DNA of 6,029 nucleotides from Parcubacteria group bacterium. Its GTDB lineage: Bacteria; Patescibacteriota; Patescibacteriia; UBA2169. Positions 1 through 4,887 of this stretch are shown in pieces. Position numbers and translations under genes: made by a program. Under the pieces are notes generated by a model. The model had not been told where the DNA came from and did not search any database. It was given only the letters and a program-made list of their open reading frames with translations. Location: the NCBI GenBank assembly GCA_016177305.1, contig JACOVK010000049.1, forward strand, positions 1 through 6,029, written 5' to 3'. The stretch's first letter is position 1, and the number at the start of each line of letters is the position of its first letter.

Positions 1-800
1 CTCACCGTGCCGTCAACCACGCGGTTCGCGCCGCCGATTGCGTCTATCTTCGCCACATCCTCTTCGGAAAGTTCAAAATTTTGCGCTTCCCAGTTCTCTT
101 TGATGCGCCGCGGAGTTGCGGATTTGGGGATGGCTGCCATACCCTTGGCGAGGACCCAGTTGATGATGATCTGCGCGGGCGTCTTTTCGTATTTTTCGGC
201 AAGCTCAATAATCGCTGGCAGATCAAGGTCTTTCCCGCGCGCAAGCGGGGAGTAGGCCGTCATCAGAATTTGGTGCTCATCGCAGAACGCTTTGAGCTCT
301 TTTTGGTTCAACGTGGGGTGGAACTCCACCTGGTTGGCAACAAATTCCTTGCCCGTTTCCAGCGCATCCTGGAGGTGGTGCACCGTAAAGTTGGAAACGC
401 CATTGGAACGGATGAGCCCCTGCGCGCGCAGCTTTTCCATTTCACCCAGCGTGTCCGCAAAGGGAATGGAGCGATCCGGCCAGTGCATAAGGAGTAAATC
501 CAAATATTCAAGCCCCAGTTCAGAGAGTATGCGTTCGCACGCGGGAATAACCGCGCTTTTCTGCTGCTCATCGGGCCAGATTTTTGAGGTCACAAACAGC
601 GCATCTCTCGGGATGCCGCTTGCTTTGATTGCTTTGCCAACCTCGTGGTGGTTGTCGTAGGCATCTGCGGTATCAATATGCGTATACCCGATTTCCAAGG
701 CAGCGGATACCGCGCGAACACACTCGTCTCCCTTCAGCTTCCAGGTGCCCAAGCCCAATGCGGGGATAGTTTGGCCGTTTTTGAACGTGAGTGTTTTCAT
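1..800 (-). CDS. Aldo/keto reductase (AKR superfamily, 2,5-diketogluconate reductase-like), 3' end cut by window
   Basis: This is an NAD(P)H-dependent cytoplasmic oxidoreductase that reduces aldehydes and ketones; the physiological substrate cannot be read from the sequence. Reading back from the ATG at 800-798, 266 codons are open and the frame leaves the window without a stop, so roughly the last 10 residues are missing judged by a usual length of 270-285. The full catalytic tetrad is visible: Asp43 and Tyr48 in HIDTADAY, Lys73 in TSKIWPD and His106 in LLLMHWPD. Further family marks are GLGTW at 16-20, GVSNF at 134-138, NQVEFHP at 156-162, and the cofactor phosphate-binding segment IPKSATPRRIKEN at 224-236. 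The start is supported by the MKTLTFKNGQ opening, usual for this family, and by a promoter -10 nine bases upstream. It is transcribed divergently from the redox operon on the right. The family is certain; the subfamily is not. Confidence 0.95.
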   Translation of the reverse strand, partial: MKTLTFKNGQTIPALGLGTWKLKGDECVRAVSAALEIGYTHIDTADAYDNHHEVGKAIKASGIPRDALFVTSKIWPDEQQKSAVIPACERILSELGLEYLDLLLMHWPDRSIPFADTLGEMEKLRAQGLIRSNGVSNFTVHHLQDALETGKEFVANQVEFHPTLNQKELKAFCDEHQILMTAYSPLARGKDLDLPAIIELAEKYEKTPAQIIINWVLAKGMAAIPKSATPRRIKENWEAQNFELSEEDVAKIDAIGGANRVVDGTV

Positions 801-809
801 AGTGGGTGT

Positions 810-818
810 AGTGTACCA
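810..818 (-). promoter_or_regulatory. Extended -10 promoter of the aldo/keto reductase
   Basis: Read on the minus strand, TGG followed by TACACT forms an extended -10 element. Only nine bases separate it from the ATG at 800, so the expected transcription start lies about 3 bases before the start codon, giving a nearly leaderless mRNA. No Shine-Dalgarno sequence is present. The same geometry recurs at 854 and 3989 in this window, which supports the call. Confidence 0.5.
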
Positions 819-853
819 GAGATGCATTGCTCCGGCAAGAAGGTATATGGTAG

Positions 854-859
854 TATAGT
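854..859 (+). promoter_or_regulatory. -10 element in front of the truncated msrA copy
   Basis: TATAGT lies five bases before the ATG at 865. Transcription would begin at or next to the start codon, a leaderless arrangement. No good -35 is seen at the usual distance. If real, this shows that the msrA fragment kept its own promoter and start codon when the rest of the gene was lost. Confidence 0.4.
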
Positions 860-864
860 TGCGT

Positions 865-1008
865 ATGCATATACAAACACACGCCATTGTTTTCGGGGGA
901 GGATGCTTCTGGTGCACCGAGGCAACATTCCAGATGCTCCGCGGCGTTACGTCTGTATGGTCCGGCGGGGGTTTCTTTTTTTGTGGTATACTAAAAGCAT
1001 ATACCTAA
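865..1008 (+). pseudogene. msrA: Truncated 5' copy of methionine sulfoxide reductase A
   Basis: An open frame of 47 codons plus TAA starts at 865. Residues 11-31 read GGGCFWCTEATFQMLRGVTS then V, and match residues 9-29 of the intact MsrA encoded at 3443-3976 at 19 of 21 positions, including the catalytic motif GCFWC. DNA at 901-938 matches 3473-3510 at 37 of 38 bases. Similarity ends around 960-972, after SVWSGG. The frame then runs through the promoter of the next gene and stops at 1006-1008. The rest of MsrA (substrate pocket, resolving cysteine, C-terminal helix) is absent, so this copy cannot be a working enzyme. It is most simply the remnant of a duplicated or rearranged msrA. Translation of a 47-residue peptide is possible, because the start codon and a -10 survive. 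Confidence 0.8.
984..992 (+). promoter_or_regulatory. Extended -10 promoter of the thioredoxin/CcdA/MsrA operon
   Basis: TGG followed by TATACT is a perfect extended -10. It ends 26 bases before the ATG at 1019, so the leader should be about 20 bases. No -35 resembling TTGACA lies at the proper distance, as expected for an extended -10 promoter. No Shine-Dalgarno sequence is evident in the leader. It overlaps the tail of the msrA fragment's reading frame. Confidence 0.6.
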
Positions 1009-1018
1009 CCATAGCGCT

Positions 1019-1621
1019 ATGCACAACAACACAAGCGGATTTAACACTGTTGCCTTGGTCTTGGCCATTATCGTCATAATCGCCGGGGGCTTGTTTTATT
1101 ACCAGACCACAAGCGCGCCTGCGCCCGAGGATGGGGTAATGATGGAGCAATCAGCACAGGATGCAATAGAGGAGGATGAGATGATGGAAAGCGGCGAAGA
1201 GGCCATGATGGGAGATGAGGACGCCATGATGGAGGACGGGCCTATACCGTTTTCCGGAACACTGATTGCGGGGGAGAGTGCGCCGCTTCTGGATTTCAAC
1301 CAATCTGATTACGAGAAAGCGGTTGCCTCGGACAAGCTCGTGGCGCTGTATTTTTACGCGAACTGGTGCCCCATCTGCAAGGAAGAGGTTGCAAATGCTT
1401 TGTATCCTGCATTTAATGAACTCGCTCGTTCGGATGTTGTTGGTTTTCGCGTAAACTATAATGATAATGAGACTGATGATAACGAACGGGATTTGGCGCG
1501 CGAGTTCGGGGTGGCGTACCAGCACACCAAGGTATTCCTCAAGAGCGGGGAGCGCGTGCTCAAGTCTCCGGAGTCCTGGAACAAAGAGCGCTATGCGAGT
1601 GAAATAGAGCAGGCGCTGTAA
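1019..1621 (+). CDS. Membrane-anchored thioredoxin-like protein with Met-Met/acidic linker
   Basis: This 200-residue protein is probably an extracytoplasmic thiol-disulfide oxidoreductase. Residues 10-27 form a hydrophobic N-terminal anchor. Residues 34-74 are a low-complexity linker rich in Glu and Asp with four Met-Met doublets at 41-42, 55-56, 63-64 and 70-71. A thioredoxin fold follows from about 84, with the active site WCPIC (Cys117, Cys120) after the strand LVALYFYAN. The place where thioredoxins carry cis-proline reads YQHT (167-170), so His replaces Pro. The C-terminal KVFLKSGERV strands and final helix fit the fold. It is the first gene of the operon, 4 bases ahead of ccdA, which is the likely electron donor. 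A signal-anchor topology would place the linker and active site outside the membrane. The fold is well supported; the partner is inferred. Confidence 0.87.
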   Translation: MHNNTSGFNTVALVLAIIVIIAGGLFYYQTTSAPAPEDGVMMEQSAQDAIEEDEMMESGEEAMMGDEDAMMEDGPIPFSGTLIAGESAPLLDFNQSDYEKAVASDKLVALYFYANWCPICKEEVANALYPAFNELARSDVVGFRVNYNDNETDDNERDLAREFGVAYQHTKVFLKSGERVLKSPESWNKERYASEIEQAL

Positions 1622-1625
1622 ACGT

Positions 1626-2333
1626 ATGGAACTAACGCTCTACATTGCATTTATCGCGGGCTTGGTCTCGTTTTTGTCGCCTTGTGTTTTGCCCATTATT
1701 CCGGGATTTTTGGCGTACCTTGCCGGAACATCAACATCAGACGCGCAAGCGCGCCGCATGGCGATTTTTACTCACAGCGTTCTGTTTGTGCTCGGATTTT
1801 CGGTCATCTTTGCCTTGCTTGGCGTGCTTCTCAACACCGTGCTGGAGGCGGTCGCGTATGACGCGCAGATTTGGCTCGCGAGGATCGGCGGCATTATCAT
1901 CATTTTTTTCGGGTTGTACCTCACTGGGCTCATCAAGCCCGCGTTTTTGGACCAAGCGCACAAGATGAACGTGTCCGCAAATTCCAGCCGTTCGCGCTAC
2001 GTGACGTCATTTTTGTTTGGAGCCGCGTTTGCGGCGGGCTGGACGCCGTGCGTGGGCGCAGCTTTGGGTGCGATTCTCGGTTTAGCCGCATCCCAGCCCG
2101 GGAGCGCGTTCTCGCTTTTAATATCCTATGCCGTGGGACTGGGCGTGCCGTTCCTTATTGTTGGCGTGTTTGCCGGCCGCGCCCAGGAGTGGGTGTCAAA
2201 ATTTGTGCGTGCCGCGCATATCATCAATATCATCTTCGGCATTGTCCTCATCATTCTGGGCATTCTCATCTTTACCATGCAGCTTTCCCGCATCGCGAAT
2301 TTTGAACTCTTAAACCAGTTTTTGCTCCGATAG
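1626..2333 (+). CDS. ccdA: Cytochrome c biogenesis / thiol electron-transfer membrane protein CcdA
   Basis: CcdA-type proteins (the DsbD transmembrane domain family) pass electrons from cytoplasmic thioredoxin across the membrane to extracytoplasmic thioredoxin-fold proteins. The 235 residues form about six hydrophobic segments (roughly 3-26, 47-74, 84-103, 125-152, 160-183, 196-219). The two signature cysteines are in place: Cys20 in LSPCVLPIIPGFLAYLAG and Cys142 in GWTPCVGAALGAIL, at the start of the two pseudo-symmetric halves. The length is normal for the family. The start at 1626 lies 4 bases after the preceding stop, and the SPCVLP motif falls at its usual distance from the N-terminus. 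The next gene starts one base after this stop, so the three thiol genes should be translated together. No cytochrome c maturation genes are visible, which favours a role in general thiol reduction. Confidence 0.95.
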   Translation: MELTLYIAFIAGLVSFLSPCVLPIIPGFLAYLAGTSTSDAQARRMAIFTHSVLFVLGFSVIFALLGVLLNTVLEAVAYDAQIWLARIGGIIIIFFGLYLTGLIKPAFLDQAHKMNVSANSSRSRYVTSFLFGAAFAAGWTPCVGAALGAILGLAASQPGSAFSLLISYAVGLGVPFLIVGVFAGRAQEWVSKFVRAAHIINIIFGIVLIILGILIFTMQLSRIANFELLNQFLLR

Positions 2334-2334
2334 T

Positions 2335-3438
2335 ATGCCTGCCAGACAAACGCTCGGATTACTTACCGCACTCATCGTCATTGCCGGAATTATTGTGTAC
2401 CTGGAGCGTCAAAATCCGGAACGACCTGGCGCGTCTTCATCTAAAAAAGTTGCCCTAGAAACCAACACCGAGAAGCGCTTGCGGTTTCCGGAAGCAGTGG
2501 AGCTTGCGGGTATCAGTGGGTATTTGAACACAGCGGGAAAAGAAATTAAAATCGCGGATTTAATCGGCAAAAAAGTCATTTTAGTTGATTTTTGGACCTA
2601 CTCCTGCATCAACTGCCAGCGAACCTTGCCGTACCTTACGGCGTGGCACACCAAGTACCGCACCCAGGGCCTTGAGATTGTCGGCGTGCACACGCCTGAA
2701 TTTGATTTTGAGAAAGACCCGGAAAACGTGCAAGCAGCGCTTGAGAAATGGGACATTAGCTACCCGGTGGTCCAGGACAATGACTATGCCACGTGGCGGG
2801 CATACGGCAATAGGTACTGGCCGCGCAAGTACCTCATAGACATTGACGGGTATATCGTGTACGACCACATCGGCGAGGGCGGGTATCGGGAGACCGAGCG
2901 CAAGATTCAAGAGCTGCTTTCCGAGCGCATGGAGCGGAGAAAGGAGGTTGCTGATGTCAAAACCGATGTCGTATACCCGCGCGTTGACCTGGATTCCGGC
3001 GGAGACGTGGGGAGCCCTGAAATATATTTCGGCGCGTGGCGCAACGAGTATCTGGCAAACGGGGAACGCGGCGCGGTGGGCGTGCAGACGTTTGATGCGC
3101 CCGAAACCATACAGCCCAACGCGCTCTACCTTGTTGGCGATTGGGATATAGAGCAGCAGTACGCTGAAAGCGCAAGCCACGGAGCGCGTATCATTTTCAA
3201 GTATTCAGCTCAAGACGTGTTTGCGGTCGCGTCCGCCTCGGAGGATGTTGTCGTGGACGTCACCCGCGACGGCAGGGACATTGGCAGAGAAGGAGGGGGC
3301 GATTTCGGCGTTGGAGGCTTGCATCTGAAGACCGATGAACGCCTGTACCGGATTATTGAGGACACAGAACCCGGGGAGCATGTTCTTGAAATCACACTGC
3401 CGCCGGGAGTTCGTTTTTATGCATTTACCTTCGGATAA
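2335..3438 (+). CDS. Membrane-anchored TlpA/DipZ-type thioredoxin with C-terminal beta domain
   Basis: This 367-residue protein has three parts. Residues 6-22 are a hydrophobic anchor. Residues about 52-200 form a TlpA/AhpC-like thioredoxin domain with the active site SCINC (Cys91, Cys94) after the strand VILVDFWTY, the GVHTPEFDFEKD segment, and the cis-proline Pro163 in NRYWPRKYLID. Residues about 227-367 form a beta-rich domain starting SPEIYFGAWRNEYL and ending GVRFYAFTFG, which corresponds to the C-terminal domain of DipZ-like proteins. In mycobacterial DipZ a CcdA-like membrane domain, the thioredoxin domain and this C-terminal domain are one polypeptide; here the CcdA part is a separate gene ending one base upstream. 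The start at 2335 has no Shine-Dalgarno, consistent with translational coupling. The expected role is extracytoplasmic disulfide reduction powered by CcdA. The substrate is unknown. Confidence 0.92.
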   Translation: MPARQTLGLLTALIVIAGIIVYLERQNPERPGASSSKKVALETNTEKRLRFPEAVELAGISGYLNTAGKEIKIADLIGKKVILVDFWTYSCINCQRTLPYLTAWHTKYRTQGLEIVGVHTPEFDFEKDPENVQAALEKWDISYPVVQDNDYATWRAYGNRYWPRKYLIDIDGYIVYDHIGEGGYRETERKIQELLSERMERRKEVADVKTDVVYPRVDLDSGGDVGSPEIYFGAWRNEYLANGERGAVGVQTFDAPETIQPNALYLVGDWDIEQQYAESASHGARIIFKYSAQDVFAVASASEDVVVDVTRDGRDIGREGGGDFGVGGLHLKTDERLYRIIEDTEPGEHVLEITLPPGVRFYAFTFG

Positions 3439-3442
3439 TTAT

Positions 3443-3976
3443 ATGCACACGCAAACTGTCGTCTTAGGCGGGGGATGCTTCTGGTGCACCGAGGCAACGT
3501 TCCAGATGCTGAAAGGCGTTTTGTCCGTCACCCCAGGGTACGCGGGCGGTACGGTCAAGAATCCCACATACGAACAAGTCTGCGGCGGCTCAACCGGGCA
3601 CGCGGAAGTGATCCGCGTTGAGTATGACCCGAACCAAATAAAATTTCAGGATTTGCTGTCCGTATTCTTCGGCGTGCACGACCCAACCACCTTAAACCGG
3701 CAGGGGAATGACGCGGGCACCCAGTACCGCTCCATCATCCTCTACACTCGGGACGACCAGCGCCAGGAGATTGAGCGGTTCATCCGCGAGCTGGAGCATG
3801 CCAAGACGTTTGAGAGCCCGGTCATCACGGAAGTTGAGCCACTCGGTGAATTTTACGAGGCAGAGGATTATCATCACGACTACTTCAAAAAAAATCCAGA
3901 CCAGGCCTACTGCCAGGCCACCATCAACCACAAAGTCGCGAAGCTGCGTGAAAAATTTGCCAAGCTTTTAAAATAG
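3443..3976 (+). CDS. msrA: Peptide-methionine (S)-S-oxide reductase MsrA
   Basis: MsrA reduces the S epimer of methionine sulfoxide in proteins, using thioredoxin. The 177 residues carry the signature GCFWCTEA with catalytic Cys12, then GYAGG at 32-36, GGSTGHAEV at 48-56, GVHDPTT at 77-83, GNDAGTQYRS at 88-97 and EDYHHDYF at 141-148. Cys157 in AYCQATINHKVAKLREKF is the likely resolving cysteine; Cys15 and Cys47 are the other cysteines. There is no signal peptide, so it should act in the cytoplasm. The start at 3443 is preferred because the fragment at 865 begins with the matching MHIQT and because only four bases separate it from the preceding stop. An in-frame ATG at 3419, inside the previous gene, would add eight residues. 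It is the last gene of the operon. No msrB is in the window. Confidence 0.97.
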   Translation: MHTQTVVLGGGCFWCTEATFQMLKGVLSVTPGYAGGTVKNPTYEQVCGGSTGHAEVIRVEYDPNQIKFQDLLSVFFGVHDPTTLNRQGNDAGTQYRSIILYTRDDQRQEIERFIRELEHAKTFESPVITEVEPLGEFYEAEDYHHDYFKKNPDQAYCQATINHKVAKLREKFAKLLK

Positions 3977-3994
3977 TTAGTTTTGCGGTATACT
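3966..3994 (+). promoter_or_regulatory. Promoter of the tspO-like gene
   Basis: TATACT at 3989-3994 is a strong -10, eight bases before the ATG at 4003. Seventeen bases further up, TTTTAA at 3966-3971 is a poor -35 that overlaps the end of msrA. The expected transcription start is at about 4001, so the mRNA would be leaderless or nearly so. No Shine-Dalgarno sequence is present. This suggests that the gene can be expressed apart from the redox operon, although readthrough from msrA is possible because no terminator separates them. Confidence 0.55.
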
Positions 3995-4002
3995 ATTCTC
4001 GT

Positions 4003-4482
4003 ATGAAAAAAATTAACATCAAAAGATTCGTTATTGCGCTCATCATCCCGCAAGTGGCGGGATTTATCGGATCAATAGGCACACTATCAAAAATGGAGCC
4101 ATGGTACAGCCAACTGGTAAAGCCGGGCTTCACTCCGCCGGACTGGGTGTTTGGCCCGGTATGGACGCTGCTTTTCCTGTGCATGGGCGTGGCGCTGTAT
4201 ATGGTATGGCAGCACGGCAGAGGAGAACACCGGCGTTTGGCGCTTGTGTTGTTTGGCGCGCAGCTTAGCCTTAATGTTGCGTGGTCATTCATATTCTTTG
4301 GCGCACACGAAGTGGGGTACGCGTTTATAGAAATTCAGGCATTATGGCTTGCGATTCTTGGGGCCACCATTGCGTTTTGGAGGGTGCGCGCGGCTGCGGG
4401 AATTTTGATGCTTATCTATCTTGCGTGGGTTTCGTTTGCCGTGCTTTTGAACGGCGCGATTTGGCAGCTGAACAGAGTGTGA
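4003..4482 (+). CDS. tspO: TspO/MBR family tryptophan-rich membrane protein
   Basis: TspO/MBR proteins (relatives of the mitochondrial translocator protein) are five-helix membrane proteins that bind porphyrins and are linked to oxidative-stress responses. The 159 residues match the usual length and hold nine tryptophans. Hydrophobic segments lie at about 8-26, 45-68, 79-99, 107-126 and 130-151. Family marks visible are PWYSQLVKPGFTPPDWVFGPVWTLLF at 33-58 (two conserved blocks run together), QLSLNVAWSFIFFG at 87-100 and YLAWVSFAVLLNGAIWQLN at 139-157. The start follows a -10 by eight bases, and the opening MKKINIKRF gives the expected positively charged N-terminus before helix 1. Its position after thiol-redox genes fits a stress role, but it has its own promoter. 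The ligand is unknown. Confidence 0.95.
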   Translation: MKKINIKRFVIALIIPQVAGFIGSIGTLSKMEPWYSQLVKPGFTPPDWVFGPVWTLLFLCMGVALYMVWQHGRGEHRRLALVLFGAQLSLNVAWSFIFFGAHEVGYAFIEIQALWLAILGATIAFWRVRAAAGILMLIYLAWVSFAVLLNGAIWQLNRV

Positions 4483-4483
4483 T

Positions 4484-4539
4484 GGCTCTATACTAAACTG
4501 GGTGACGAATAAAAATACTATCCAGTTTGGCATAGAGCC
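4484..4539. repeat. Long imperfect inverted repeat (18-base arms, 20-base loop) after tspO
   Basis: The arms at 4484-4501 and 4522-4539 are complementary at 17 of 18 positions if one G-U pair is allowed; the exception is an A-C mismatch at 4492/4531. Further pairing into the loop (4502-4504 with 4519-4521) is possible using wobbles. The left arm begins two bases after the tspO stop codon. No run of T follows directly; scattered T-rich sequence begins about 8 bases later, so a classical intrinsic terminator is not clearly indicated. The most likely role is transcription end or 3'-end protection of the tspO message; a small mobile repeat or a protein-binding site is the alternative. Confidence 0.75.
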
Positions 4540-4547
4540 GCATGCCT

Positions 4548-4577
4548 TTGACTTTTTGTTGGTATGTGGGGTATAGT
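4548..4577 (+). promoter_or_regulatory. Promoter upstream of the four-CxxC ORF and trpS
   Basis: TTGACT at 4548-4553 and TATAGT at 4572-4577 are separated by 18 bases, the best -35/-10 pair in the window. The expected start is near 4584, giving a leader of about 59 bases to the ATG at 4643 and about 304 bases to the trpS ATG. Unlike the other promoters here it has a recognisable -35 and would produce a real 5' leader. Confidence 0.6.
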
Positions 4578-4626
4578 AGGATATCAAACAGCCAAAGTGG
4601 TTCGTTGACAATCAATGTTTTACAAG

Positions 4627-4642
4627 GGAAAGGGCGCTTTCC
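4627..4642 (+). promoter_or_regulatory. Small hairpin covering the ribosome-binding region of the four-CxxC ORF
   Basis: GGAAAG at 4627-4632 and CTTTCC at 4637-4642 form a perfect six-base-pair stem with the four-base loop GGCG, and the stem ends exactly where the ATG at 4643 begins. The purine-rich GGGAAAGGG at 4626-4634 is the only Shine-Dalgarno-like sequence for that start, so folding would hide it. Regulation of translation is inference. Confidence 0.35.
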
Positions 4643-4873
4643 ATGCATAATTCAAGGTTTAGGGTTATCGGTCCCTCGTTCTTGTGCGTACTGTGCCGAT
4701 TTACTACAGCGGGCGCTCCGGTTCCGGATGCTCCGGGTCGGCGATGGTGCCGCGTGTGCAATTCTCCTCTTTTCAGGTGTCCGTCGTGCCATAAGCACAC
4801 GTCCGGCACGACGCATCCGTTAGGCATTCAGTGCCATAGCTGTCATCGTGTCCACACCCACAACGGAATATAA
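4643..4873 (+). CDS. Candidate small double zinc-ribbon protein, four CxxC motifs
   Basis: No family is recognised. The 76-residue frame contains four CxxC motifs: CVLC (15-18), CRVC (36-39), CPSC (46-49) and CHSC (64-67), with gaps of 17, 6 and 14 residues, plus several histidines near the last two. This spacing would suit two small zinc-binding ribbons, and such a pattern is unlikely in a random frame of this size. A promoter at 4548-4577 and a purine-rich stretch 8 bases before the ATG support expression. The stop at 4871-4873 lies 14 bases before the trpS start and touches the trpS Shine-Dalgarno, so the two are probably cotranscribed. There is no signal peptide or membrane segment. The alternative is that 4483-4887 is a non-coding trpS leader and the cysteines are chance, which would leave about 400 bases without a gene. 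Confidence 0.5.
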   Translation: MHNSRFRVIGPSFLCVLCRFTTAGAPVPDAPGRRWCRVCNSPLFRCPSCHKHTSGTTHPLGIQCHSCHRVHTHNGI

Positions 4874-4874
4874 C

Positions 4875-4883
4875 AGGAGAAGG
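4875..4883 (+). promoter_or_regulatory. Strong Shine-Dalgarno of trpS
   Basis: AGGAGAAGG precedes the trpS ATG; its core AGGAG (4875-4879) ends 8 bases before the start codon. It fixes the trpS start at 4888. None of the genes between 1 and 4482 has a comparable site. Confidence 0.85.
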
Positions 4884-4887
4884 TGCG

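Noticed and set aside
645..1079. 144-codon plus-strand frame spanning 645-1079
   Set aside because: It is antisense to the aldo/keto reductase and reads through the msrA fragment in the wrong frame; the GCFWC coding frame is the one starting at 865.
2581..3180. 199-codon open frame on the minus strand across the DipZ-type gene
   Set aside because: It is antisense to a clear thioredoxin-domain gene with intact active site, and has no motif, promoter or ribosome site of its own.
3335..3442. Upstream in-frame extension of msrA by 36 codons
   Set aside because: It overlaps the preceding thioredoxin gene by about 100 bases, shows no MsrA-like sequence, and the homologous fragment at 865 starts at the position matching 3443.
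4741..4754. T-box-like sequence TGGTGCCGCG (4745-4754) upstream of trpS
   Set aside because: It matches the T-box core TGGNACCGCG except for one base, and trpS is a classic T-box target. However, the variable base T would pair with a discriminator A while bacterial tRNA-Trp normally has G, no convincing stem I with a TGG specifier loop was found, and the codons here fall in the CxxC-bearing frame. A covariance search with the T-box model would decide.
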